NCBI GenBank assembly: GCA_020845935.1
Contig: JADLEV010000005.1
Location: 1 to 37,210 of the forward strand
Source: Gammaproteobacteria bacterium
Lineage (GTDB): Bacteria > Pseudomonadota > Gammaproteobacteria > Ga0077536
DNA length: 37,210 bases
Reading direction: 5' to 3'
A program made the position numbers and the translations under genes. Positions within the stretch are counted from its first letter, which is position 1, and each line of letters begins with the position of its first letter. The notes under the pieces were generated by a model. It made no database searches. It saw nothing but the letters and a program-made list of their open reading frames with translations, and had not been told where the DNA came from. This document shows, piece after piece, positions 1 through 7,782 of this stretch.

Positions 1-2
1 CT

Positions 3-917
3 AAATTGCTGCTTAGTGAAGCGGTCAACCGTGGCAGCGAACTGGCGAATCAGCTTAAGGGCGGCAGCGAGGTCGATCCGACCTTCGCGGATCCGTTCCT
101 GACCAGCCCGGCGTTGGCGGCGATCGATGCGCGCATGCAGTCGATGCAGTCTCGGCTCGACGAACTGCTGGTGACCTATACCGACCGCCATCCCGATGTC
201 ATCAATATCCGCAAGTCCCTGGAGGATCTGCAAAGCCGCCGCGAGGTCGAAGTCGCAGCGGCCGCGGAGCAGCGCGCGGCCATGGGTCCGATGGACAGCG
301 GCAATGCCTATCAGGCGCAGATGCAGTTGGCGCTCGTGGAGAGCGAGGCCCAGATCGCGTCGCTGCGGACGCGCGTCGGTGAGTACGAGAAACGCGTCGC
401 CGAACTGGGAAAACTGGTTGATACGGTGCCCGAGGTCGAAGCGGAACTGGCGCGACTGAACCGCGACTACGACATCCAGAAGAGTCAATACGATCAGCTG
501 GTCGCCCGGCGCGAACAGGCACGCCTGGGTCAGCAGGTCAGCCAAGCCGCCGATGATGTCCAGATTCGGATCATCGAGCCGGCCCGGCAACCTTTGGTTC
601 CGACCAAACCCAATCGGATCCTGCTGGTCAGCGTGGTGTTCGCGGCGAGCCTGGGCGTTGGCGCGGTGTTGGCATTTCTGCTGTCGCAAATCAATCCACG
701 AATTTTCTCCGGGAATGAGCTGAAATCACTGGTCAACGTGCCGATCGTCGGTCAGGTTTCGTTGCTGTCCGGTCCGCAATATCGCCATCAGCGCGTGATG
801 GAACTGGCGGCCTTCAGCGTAGGCATACTGGGACTGACGGCCGCGTATGGAGTACTGATCGCGATGCAGATGGCGAACGTCAACCTCCATTCCTACGTCA
901 GCAATATCTTCGGGTGA
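3..917 (+). CDS. XrtA-system polysaccharide chain-length determinant (Wzz/GumC type), 5' partial
   Basis: The reading frame is open to the left edge, so the N-terminal membrane segment and part of the Wzz domain lie outside the window; the TTG at 6 is only the tracker's start. What remains is a long charged, heptad-rich region (about residues 35-185) typical of the periplasmic coiled coil of polysaccharide co-polymerases. A Pro-rich stretch (RQPLVPTKPNR) follows, then a transmembrane helix (ILLVSVVFAASLGVGAVLAFLL) and a second near the C-terminus. Pro-rich segment plus final TM is the Wzz/Wzc signature. In XrtA clusters this protein (TIGR03007 type) precedes the tyrosine kinase, as here, with a 4-base gap. 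Inferred role: setting polymer length in the inner membrane and presenting the chain to the export machinery. The kinase is a separate polypeptide, not fused as in Wzc. Confidence 0.88.
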   Translation, partial: KLLLSEAVNRGSELANQLKGGSEVDPTFADPFLTSPALAAIDARMQSMQSRLDELLVTYTDRHPDVINIRKSLEDLQSRREVEVAAAAEQRAAMGPMDSGNAYQAQMQLALVESEAQIASLRTRVGEYEKRVAELGKLVDTVPEVEAELARLNRDYDIQKSQYDQLVARREQARLGQQVSQAADDVQIRIIEPARQPLVPTKPNRILLVSVVFAASLGVGAVLAFLLSQINPRIFSGNELKSLVNVPIVGQVSLLSGPQYRHQRVMELAAFSVGILGLTAAYGVLIAMQMANVNLHSYVSNIFG

Positions 918-921
918 GGCA

Positions 922-1953
922 ATGTTGAGCACGATAGAACGAGCGATGCGCAAGCTGAGCGGAGAGCCGGCGGCGCCATCGGCACCACCGCCTGCGCCCA
1001 AAGCAGCGGTCGCGGAACGGCAATCGGCGCCGCCAGTGCCGAGCCGTGAACCCGAACACGCCGATATCCCCATCCGCGAAGCCGATCCCGTGGCGATTGC
1101 AGCAGCCGCGCCGGCGCCGTCCCCTGGGGGCGTGCGCACTGATGCCGGCCTTGCCGGCATGATGCGCGAGCCGAACGAAGTGGACCTCTGGATCGACATC
1201 GATCGCCTCGTGGCGAGGAACTGTCTGCGTCCAGGCGACACCTACAGTCAGATGGCCGAGGAGTTTCAACACATCAAGCGGCGGCTGCTCGGCAATATCG
1301 TGACCAATCAGCATCATCCTGGTCCGCCGCAGAACCTCATCATGGTGACCAGTTCGGTGCCGGGTGAAGGCAAGACGTTTACCAGCACCAACCTCGCGCT
1401 CAGTCTGGCGATGGAGATCGACCGGCGCGTGCTGCTGGTCGATACCGATATCGCCAAGTCGGACCTGACCCGCCTGTTCGGTGCGCATGGCAAGATTGGG
1501 CTGTTCGATGTGCTGGCCGGTTATGCGACGGTGCCGGAAGTCATTCTGCGGACGAACCTGGCGAAATTGTCGATGATTCCGTCCGGCACCGTGCGTGAAG
1601 CGGTGTCCGAGCGGTTGGCGAGTGATGCCATGCAAGCGCTGACGATGGAATTTGCCCGGCGGTATCCGGATCGAATTGTCATTTTCGATTGCCCGCCGGT
1701 GCTCGCGACGTCAGGCGCAGCGGCGCTGGCGCCATTCATTGGTCAGATCGTCATGGTCGTCGAGGCGTGGCGCACGCCACGGGCGACGATCAAGCATGCG
1801 TTGCAGATGCTGGAGCCGACGCGGGTCACGGGCATGGTGTTGAACAAGACCCGTGAAGTGCCGCAGGGACACGGTTACTACTACCAATATGGCTATGGTT
1901 ACGGCTATGGCTACGGGACGCCCCCGGCGCCGGCCGCGGCAAACCGCGAATGA
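922..1953 (+). CDS. XrtA-associated tyrosine autokinase (BY-kinase, CpsD/Wzc cytoplasmic domain)
   Basis: A 343-residue cytosolic ATPase. The first ~70 residues are a Pro/Ala-rich low-complexity segment. The kinase domain shows Walker A SSVPGEGKTFTS (about 144-155, Lys151), Walker A' VLLVDTDIAKSDL and Walker B VIFDCPPVL. The C-terminus is the Tyr cluster GYYYQYGYGYGYGYG, the usual site of trans-autophosphorylation in bacterial tyrosine kinases. Matches the TIGR03018 XrtA-system kinase in layout and position, directly after the chain-length protein. Phosphorylation state of the tail would control assembly of the co-polymerase and therefore chain length. Its stop overlaps the next gene's ATG (ATGA), indicating translational coupling. 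Confidence 0.93.
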   Translation: MLSTIERAMRKLSGEPAAPSAPPPAPKAAVAERQSAPPVPSREPEHADIPIREADPVAIAAAAPAPSPGGVRTDAGLAGMMREPNEVDLWIDIDRLVARNCLRPGDTYSQMAEEFQHIKRRLLGNIVTNQHHPGPPQNLIMVTSSVPGEGKTFTSTNLALSLAMEIDRRVLLVDTDIAKSDLTRLFGAHGKIGLFDVLAGYATVPEVILRTNLAKLSMIPSGTVREAVSERLASDAMQALTMEFARRYPDRIVIFDCPPVLATSGAAALAPFIGQIVMVVEAWRTPRATIKHALQMLEPTRVTGMVLNKTREVPQGHGYYYQYGYGYGYGYGTPPAPAAANRE

Positions 1954-3407
1954 AATCGGGACGACGTATCGTCATGTCTGACTCCAGGCTCGCTTTGTCC
2001 GTATTCGCGACGCTGCTCGCCAGCGGCGTGGTGCATGCCGCCGATTGGCAAGTGCAGCCGCGCGTGACGATTGGCGGGACCTATACCGATAACGTCGGCC
2101 TCCAGGCCGGAGCCGCCAACAACGAATCGATCATCATGCAGGTGACGCCGGGTATCTCGGTCAGAGGCGAGGGCGCGCGGCTCTCGGCCAATCTCGATTA
2201 CAACCTGCAAGGCGTGGCATTTCTGGATGACATCGACCGCAGCCGGGTCAATCATCAACTGCAACTGTCATCGACGACGCAGTTGATTCCGGGGCATCTG
2301 TCGCTCGATATGGGTGCCGGAGCCTATCAGGCGTTGCTGGACAACGAACTGCCGTATGGCAATACCAATCTGAATATCAGCCGGAATCAGACCGATGTCG
2401 CGTACTTCCGCGCGCGGCCCTCGTATCGCCATCAATTCGGCAGTTTCGCCATCCTCGACGCGGGCTATGGCTACAGCCGCTCCTTTGTCCACGGCCGGCA
2501 AACCGGCGATCAGGGCGGGCAAGATGCGAATGTGTCGCTGTCGAGCGGCAGCGATTTCACCTGGCTGTCCTGGTCTCTGAACTATTCCTACCAGCGCAAC
2601 GAAGCGAATCGGTTCGGGCGCAACCGCAATTTCGAGATGGCGACCGCGCAAATCTCATTGGCACTGACCGATCGCGTGCGGCTGAATGGTTCCGCCGGCC
2701 GGGAGGTCAATTCGTTTCAGAGCAGTCGTCCGACCGGTGCCAAGACCATCTGGTCCGGAGGTTTGACCTGGGCGCCGAGCCGGCGCACGACGGTGTCGGC
2801 ATCGATCGGGGAACGGGCCTATGGCCGCAATTATTCGTTGAATGTGTCCCACCAGCGCCGGCGGGTGGCGGTATCGGTCCAATACGGCGAGGATTACCAG
2901 ACCTACCTCGGCATCCTGCAGCAGACGGTGCTGGTGCCGGTGCTCGACCAGTTCGGCAATCCGATCTTCGATCCGCTGCGTGGTGTCGCGATCCTGCTGC
3001 CGATCGATCTGCCGACCTTGACCGATGAGGTCTTCCTCAGCCGCCGCTGGAACGCCTCGTTGTCGTACAACCGGAAGCGCGACACGTTTTCCTTGTCCGC
3101 CTACCGCAACGATCGGGAACGCGAAACCTCGCTGATCCAGGACGTGGTGACGGGAGCAACCGCGACCTGGTCGCACAATGTCTCACGCGCGGTAACGACC
3201 AGGCTCGACGTGTCGGCACAGCACAGTGAATTCTCCGATCGGGCCGATGGCGATTATCTGCTGCACGTGTCGCCGAGTCTGTCGTATCGCTTTGGCCGCA
3301 GCCTGAGCGGCAGCCTCAGTTATCGGTATTACCGCCGGATCAGCGACGACGTCCGCCGTGACTATGTCGAGAATGCCGTGACCGGCACACTGACCTACCT
3401 TTTCTAG
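1950..3407 (+). CDS. XrtA-associated outer-membrane beta-barrel protein (TIGR03016-like)
   Basis: A 485-residue secreted protein. A signal peptide is visible whichever Met is used: the ATG at 1950 (MKSGRRIVMSDSRL..., coupled to the kinase stop) or the ATG at 1974, with likely cleavage after GVVHA. The mature part alternates polar and aromatic residues in short strands (for example LSLSSGSDFTWLSWSLNYSYQRN) and ends in GTLTYLF, with the C-terminal Phe typical of outer-membrane barrels recognised by BAM. It fits the 'PEP-CTERM system-associated' barrel family found at this position between kinase and ATPase. Likely role (inference): outer-membrane export channel or secretion partner for the polymer. 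No periplasmic Wza-like domain is visible. Confidence 0.85.
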   Translation: MKSGRRIVMSDSRLALSVFATLLASGVVHAADWQVQPRVTIGGTYTDNVGLQAGAANNESIIMQVTPGISVRGEGARLSANLDYNLQGVAFLDDIDRSRVNHQLQLSSTTQLIPGHLSLDMGAGAYQALLDNELPYGNTNLNISRNQTDVAYFRARPSYRHQFGSFAILDAGYGYSRSFVHGRQTGDQGGQDANVSLSSGSDFTWLSWSLNYSYQRNEANRFGRNRNFEMATAQISLALTDRVRLNGSAGREVNSFQSSRPTGAKTIWSGGLTWAPSRRTTVSASIGERAYGRNYSLNVSHQRRRVAVSVQYGEDYQTYLGILQQTVLVPVLDQFGNPIFDPLRGVAILLPIDLPTLTDEVFLSRRWNASLSYNRKRDTFSLSAYRNDRERETSLIQDVVTGATATWSHNVSRAVTTRLDVSAQHSEFSDRADGDYLLHVSPSLSYRFGRSLSGSLSYRYYRRISDDVRRDYVENAVTGTLTYLF

Positions 3408-3416
3408 CAGATCCGC

Positions 3417-4586
3417 ATGTACGAAGCCTTTTATGGGTTGCAGGCGAAGCCGTTCCAGCTCAATCCGGACCCGAGATTTTTCTATCGCAGCACCGGCCAC
3501 CAGCGCGCCATGGCCTATCTGCGCTACGGCTTGCAGCTCGGCCAGGGGTTCATTGTCGTCACCGGTGATGTCGGCACCGGCAAGACGATGCTGGTCAACA
3601 CGCTGTTCAAGGAAATCGCGGGCAAGGGCATCGCCGCGGCGAAAATCGTTTCGACCAATCTGCAGGAGCATGACCTGCTGCAACTGATCGCCAGTGCCTT
3701 CGATTTGCCGTTCGAAGGACAGTCCAAGGCGCAGTTGCTGAAGAACCTGGAGCTGTTCTTCCGCGCCTCGATGGAAGAGGGGCGGCGCGTGCTGCTGGTG
3801 GTCGACGAGGCCCAGAACCTGCCGCGCAGTTCGCTCGAAGAGCTGCGGATGCTGTCGAACTTCGACCACAACGGCCAGCCGCTGGCGCAAAGCTTCCTGC
3901 TTGGCCAGCGTGAATTTCGGTCAACAATGCGATCCCCCGGGCTGGAACAACTGCGGCAGCGCGTGATCGCCGCCTATCACCTGCGGCCACTGAACGACGT
4001 CGAAACGCGGGACTATGTGACACATCGCTTGCAGACCGTCGGCTGGCACAGCGATCCGAAGATCCACGACGACGTGTACGCCGGCGTCCATGCCTTTACG
4101 CGCGGCGTGCCACGGCGCATCAATACCTTGATGGATCGACTGCTGCTGAATTGCTTTCTCGACGAGCGGCATGAAATCGATCCGGATCTGCTGGCGAACG
4201 TCGTCACCGAGATCGAACTGGAACGAGGTGAAGCCGACGATGACCACTCTGGCGATGAGGAACCGGCGGAAACGCCCCCGCGACGACCGGCGGCCGCGAT
4301 AACCGGTGCCGCGGCCGCCGCACCGGTGGCGCCAGGCGACTCTGTAGAATTAGGCAAACTCGAGCAGCGTCTCGGTGCGATGCAACGGGCGGTTGATAGT
4401 ATTAGCCGGCGTCTGGAATTGCGTATCGATGAAACCGCCCCTTCCTACCGGCAGCCCCCTCCGTCAGCGATGCCCGGCCCCGCGCTGCAGGGGTCGAAGC
4501 AGATGCTCTGGCTCGCCGTGCTGTTGGCCGGCGTTGCCGTGCTGTCGATCTGTGCGACGGCGGCATTTTTCCTGCTTCGCTCCTGA
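3417..4586 (+). CDS. XrtA-associated ExeA-like AAA ATPase with C-terminal membrane anchor
   Basis: A 389-residue protein starting MYEAFYGLQAKPFQLNPDP, the characteristic opening of the ExeA/GspA-type ATPase family and of TIGR03015 (pepcterm_ATPase). Walker A is GDVGTGKT (residues 50-57) and Walker B LLVVDEAQNL (Asp130-Glu131). The AAA domain ends near residue 270; an acidic, then Pro/Ala-rich linker follows, and a single TM helix (MLWLAVLLAGVAVLSICATAAFFLL) closes the protein. Unlike ExeA itself, no peptidoglycan-binding domain is visible. Inferred role: energised assembly or gating of the export complex at the inner membrane. The linker DNA contains an 8-bp stem inverted repeat, listed separately. 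Confidence 0.88.
   Translation: MYEAFYGLQAKPFQLNPDPRFFYRSTGHQRAMAYLRYGLQLGQGFIVVTGDVGTGKTMLVNTLFKEIAGKGIAAAKIVSTNLQEHDLLQLIASAFDLPFEGQSKAQLLKNLELFFRASMEEGRRVLLVVDEAQNLPRSSLEELRMLSNFDHNGQPLAQSFLLGQREFRSTMRSPGLEQLRQRVIAAYHLRPLNDVETRDYVTHRLQTVGWHSDPKIHDDVYAGVHAFTRGVPRRINTLMDRLLLNCFLDERHEIDPDLLANVVTEIELERGEADDDHSGDEEPAETPPRRPAAAITGAAAAAPVAPGDSVELGKLEQRLGAMQRAVDSISRRLELRIDETAPSYRQPPPSAMPGPALQGSKQMLWLAVLLAGVAVLSICATAAFFLLRS
4302..4327 (+). repeat. Inverted repeat in the linker of the ATPase gene
   Basis: ACCGGTGC (4302-4309) and GCACCGGT (4320-4327) are perfect reverse complements around a 10-base GC-rich loop that itself contains the palindrome GCGGCCGC. It encodes the Ala-rich linker between AAA domain and TM helix. 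It may be only a by-product of GC-rich Ala/Gly codons. Confidence 0.6.
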
Positions 4587-4609
4587 ATCTTCGGCCGGCG
4601 CGATCTGAC

Positions 4610-5497
4610 GTGACCGAGCCGCCGGTCCGCAACGCGATGACCGTGGACGTGGAGGATTACTTCCACGTCTCGGCGTTCGAGTCGCACATTCCCCGTGCCG
4701 CCTGGGATTCGTTGGATCGCCGCGTCGAGGCCAATACCGAGCTGCTGCTCGACTTGTTCGCCCAGGTTGGCTGCCAGGCGACGTTTTTCACGCTGGCCTG
4801 GGTCGCCAGGCGCCATCCGGCCCTGATCCGGCGCATTACCGCGGCCGGACATGAACTCGCGAGCCACGGCTGCGAGCACGTGCGCATCACGCAGTTCGAT
4901 CGGCGGGCGCTGCAAGCGGATCTCGGCGACAGCAAGAAGCTGCTGGAAGACCTGGGCGGCGTGGCCGTGCTCGGCTATCGCGCACCCAGCTTTTCGGTCA
5001 CGCGCGGCAACCTCTGGGCCCTGGCCGAGATTGCGGCGGCCGGTTATCGCTACAGTTCCAGCATCTATCCGGTGCGCCACGACCTGTATGGCATTCCGGA
5101 TGCGCCGCGGTTTCCATTCCTCGATCGTGCCTCCGGTCTGCTGGAAATCCCGATGACGACCGTTCGGCTGGGTGGCCGCAACCTGCCGATCGGCGGCGGT
5201 TTTTTCCGTTTCTATCCCTACGCGGCGTCGCGCTGGGCCTTCGCCCGGGTCAATCGGCTGGAACACCAGCCGGTGGTGTTCTACACGCACCCGTGGGAGT
5301 ACGACCCGGAGCAGCCGCGTCAGGACGGAGCCGGTTGGAAGGCGCGGACGCGGCATTATCTGAACCTCGACAAGACCACGCCACGATTGCGTCGGCTGTT
5401 GCGGGACTTTGCCTGGGATCGCATGGATCGTGTTTTCCTTGCAGCTGACGATAAATCGATTCCAGCCACACGCTACAGAAGCCACGCATGGAATTGA
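4610..5497 (+). CDS. XrtA-associated polysaccharide deacetylase (NodB fold, DUF3473 tail)
   Basis: A 295-residue protein with a GTG start; the ATG nine codons on (MTVDVEDYFHV) is an alternative. It has the NodB catalytic features: MTVDVEDYFHV with the catalytic/metal Asp pair, ELASHGCEHVRI with the His-x3-His metal site, and GYRAPSFSVT, the Arg-containing motif 3. The C-terminal VVFYTHPWEYDPEQPR is typical of the DUF3473 extension and of TIGR03006 (pepcterm_polyde). Predicted reaction: metal-dependent removal of N- or O-acetyl groups from the polysaccharide. No signal peptide is seen, so it may act on cytoplasmic lipid-linked intermediates. It overlaps the FemAB gene by 10 bases. Confidence 0.92.
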   Translation: MTEPPVRNAMTVDVEDYFHVSAFESHIPRAAWDSLDRRVEANTELLLDLFAQVGCQATFFTLAWVARRHPALIRRITAAGHELASHGCEHVRITQFDRRALQADLGDSKKLLEDLGGVAVLGYRAPSFSVTRGNLWALAEIAAAGYRYSSSIYPVRHDLYGIPDAPRFPFLDRASGLLEIPMTTVRLGGRNLPIGGGFFRFYPYAASRWAFARVNRLEHQPVVFYTHPWEYDPEQPRQDGAGWKARTRHYLNLDKTTPRLRRLLRDFAWDRMDRVFLAADDKSIPATRYRSHAWN

Positions 5498-6516
5498 CGA
5501 TCTCCTCACCCGCGCCGATCGATCGCGCCGAATGGAACAGCTTCGTGCTGGCGCAGCCGCAGGGCACGCACTTTCACCGCGCCGAATGGGCCGACGTGAT
5601 CGAACGTGTCTTCGGCCATCGCTGTCATCATCTGGTCGCGCGCGCCGGCGGTGCGATCGCCGGTGTGCTGCCTTTGGTCGAGGTCCGCAGCCGACTGTTT
5701 GGCCACAGCCTCAGTTCGACGCCGTTCTGCGTCTATGGCGGCGCGATCGGCAGTGACGAAGCCATCCTTGCGCTCGAAGATGCCGCCGCGCGGCTCGCCG
5801 AAAAACTCGGTGTGTCGCATCTCGAATTGCGCAACCGCGACCGCGAACGGCCGGGCTGGCTGCGCAAGGATCTGTACGCGACCTTCCGCAAACCGCTTGC
5901 CGCGGATGATGACGCCAACCTGAATGCGATTCCGCGCAAGCAGCGGGCGATGGTGCGTAAAGGCATTGGCAATGATCTCTCCAGCGTGACCGAACGCACC
6001 ATCGACCAGTTCTTTCCGATCTATGCGAGCAGCGTGCGCGATCTCGGCACGCCGGTATTTCCGCGCCGGTATTTCCGCGCGTTGCTCGAGGCCTTTGGCG
6101 ACGATTGTGATGTCCTGACCGTGCGGGATCGCGACGGCCAGCCGATCGCGAGCGTGCTGAGCTTCTATTTCCGGGACGAGGTGCTGCCGTACTATGCCGG
6201 CGGCCTGCACGCGGCGCGCGAACTGAAGGGCTACGACTTCATGTACTGGGAACTGATGCGCGGTGCGACCGCGCGCGGTTGCCGCTGGTTCGATTACGGC
6301 CGCAGCAAGCAGGGCACCGGTGCCTATTCGTTCAAGAAGAACTGGGGTTTCGAGCCGGCGCCACTGCCGTATCAATATCACCTGGTGAAGGCGCAGGCGC
6401 TGCCGGACGTCAGCCCGGCCAATCCGAAGTACCGGCTGTTCATCGCCGCGTGGCAGCGCCTGCCGTTGCCGGTGGCGAACCGGATCGGACCGCTGCTGTC
6501 GCGGAGTCTCGGCTGA
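5488..6516 (+). CDS. FemAB-like GNAT-fold protein of the XrtA system
   Basis: A 342-residue protein of the FemAB/BioF2-like acetyltransferase superfamily, with two GNAT-like halves. Supporting stretches are EWNSFVLAQPQGTHFHRAEW at the N-terminus and FDYGRSKQGTGAYSFKKNW in the C-terminal half, the conserved FemAB signature; length and position match TIGR03019 (pepcterm_femAB). FemAB proteins transfer aminoacyl groups from tRNA to peptidoglycan precursors. In XrtA clusters the substrate is unknown; aminoacylation or acylation of a sugar or lipid intermediate is the usual guess. The stop overlaps the next ATG (TGATG), so the two genes are translationally coupled. Confidence 0.9.
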   Translation: MELTISSPAPIDRAEWNSFVLAQPQGTHFHRAEWADVIERVFGHRCHHLVARAGGAIAGVLPLVEVRSRLFGHSLSSTPFCVYGGAIGSDEAILALEDAAARLAEKLGVSHLELRNRDRERPGWLRKDLYATFRKPLAADDDANLNAIPRKQRAMVRKGIGNDLSSVTERTIDQFFPIYASSVRDLGTPVFPRRYFRALLEAFGDDCDVLTVRDRDGQPIASVLSFYFRDEVLPYYAGGLHAARELKGYDFMYWELMRGATARGCRWFDYGRSKQGTGAYSFKKNWGFEPAPLPYQYHLVKAQALPDVSPANPKYRLFIAAWQRLPLPVANRIGPLLSRSLG

Positions 6517-7781
6517 TGGCGCCGGCACTGGCCCAGCCGATGACCTGCGAGTCCACTGCGTCCGATCCCGGAACGCGACCGGACCTGTTGTTCCTGGCGC
6601 ACCGGATCCCGTTCCCGCCGAACAAGGGCGACAAGATCCGTTCGTTCCATCTGCTGCGCCATCTCGCAGGTCGGTATCGCGTGCACCTCGGCGCATTCAT
6701 CGATGTCCCGGAGGATTGGCAACACGCGGCGGCCTTGCGCGAATGGTGTGTCGACGTGCATCTCGAACCGCTGCGGCCCTGGTCGAGCCGGATCCGTGGC
6801 GTGACCGGGCTGCTGCGCGGCGAGGCGCTCGGCCTGCCGTACTACCGGCGCGCCTCGATGCAGGCTTGGGTGCGGCGCAAGGTGTTTGCTGAAGGTACGC
6901 GGCGCGCGGTCATCTATTCCTCGACGATGGCGCAGTACCTGGATGGCCCGGAGTTTGGCCCGGTCTGCCGGGTGCTCGACATGGTCGATGTCGATTCGCA
7001 GAAGTGGACGGCTTATGCGGCGCGCAAACCCTGGCCGGCTTCCTGGCTTTACCGAAGGGAAGGCGAGCGGTTGTTGCGCTTCGAGCGCGCCATGGCCGCC
7101 CGCTTCGATCACACGCTGTTCGTGTCCGCCGCGGAGGCAGCGCTGTTCCGGCAGCTCGCGCCGGAGTCGGCGGCCCGCGTGTCGCATTACGACAATGGCG
7201 TCGATGCCGGATACTTCAATCCGGAGCACAACTATCCGTCGCCGTATGCGGATGGCGATCTGCCACTGGTGTTCACCGGAGCGATGGACTATTGGGCGAA
7301 CGTCGATGCGGTGGTCTGGTTTGCGCGCGAGGTGTTTCCTCGAGTGTTGCAGGCGGTCCCGGCGGCGCGGTTCGTGATCGTCGGTGGCCGTCCCGCGGCC
7401 GCGGTGCAGACGCTGGCCCGGCTTCCCGGCGTTACCGTGACCGGTGCGATCCGGGACATCCGGCCGTATGTCGCGCACGCGATCGCCGCGGTCGCGCCGA
7501 TGCGGATCGCACGCGGTTTGCAGAACAAGGTGTTGGAAGCGATGGCGATGGCCAAGCCCGTCATCGCGACGCCGGCGGCGATGGAAGGGATCAGCGCGGG
7601 GCCGGAATTCGCGGCCCTGGTGGCGGATGCGCCGGCGGCGCTCGCGACCATCGCCATCGAGGTGCTGCGCGGTGGTCTCGGCGCCACCCTGGGAGCACTC
7701 GGCCGAAACCATGTCATGCGTTGCCATGACTGGACGCGGACCGTGCAGCCGTTGACCGATCTGCTGGAACGGGGAACCTGA
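6516..7781 (+). CDS. GT4-family glycosyltransferase, XrtA-associated (TIGR03087-like)
   Basis: The ORF track begins at 6279, inside the FemAB gene; the real start is the ATG at 6516, which shares an A with the FemAB stop and gives about 421 residues. The N-terminus PDLLFLAHRIPFPPNKGDKIRSFHLLRHL is the hallmark of this family (sugar transferase, PEP-CTERM/EpsH1 system). The donor-binding Rossmann half contains PLVFTGAMDYWANVDAVVWF and KVLEAMAMAKPVIATPAAMEG, where the Glu of the E-x7-E region is expected. It probably adds one sugar to the lipid-linked repeat unit on the cytoplasmic face; donor and linkage cannot be read from sequence. One base separates it from xrtA. Confidence 0.92.
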   Translation: MAPALAQPMTCESTASDPGTRPDLLFLAHRIPFPPNKGDKIRSFHLLRHLAGRYRVHLGAFIDVPEDWQHAAALREWCVDVHLEPLRPWSSRIRGVTGLLRGEALGLPYYRRASMQAWVRRKVFAEGTRRAVIYSSTMAQYLDGPEFGPVCRVLDMVDVDSQKWTAYAARKPWPASWLYRREGERLLRFERAMAARFDHTLFVSAAEAALFRQLAPESAARVSHYDNGVDAGYFNPEHNYPSPYADGDLPLVFTGAMDYWANVDAVVWFAREVFPRVLQAVPAARFVIVGGRPAAAVQTLARLPGVTVTGAIRDIRPYVAHAIAAVAPMRIARGLQNKVLEAMAMAKPVIATPAAMEGISAGPEFAALVADAPAALATIAIEVLRGGLGATLGALGRNHVMRCHDWTRTVQPLTDLLERGT

Positions 7782-7782
7782 G

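Noticed and set aside
4497-4584. C-terminal TM of the ATPase as a PEP-CTERM sorting signal
   Set aside because: No Pro-Glu-Pro motif before the helix and only one Arg after it; the protein has no signal peptide and is a cytoplasmic AAA ATPase.
4445-5509. 354-aa minus-strand ORF
   Set aside because: Shadow of the NodB deacetylase and ATPase C-terminus.
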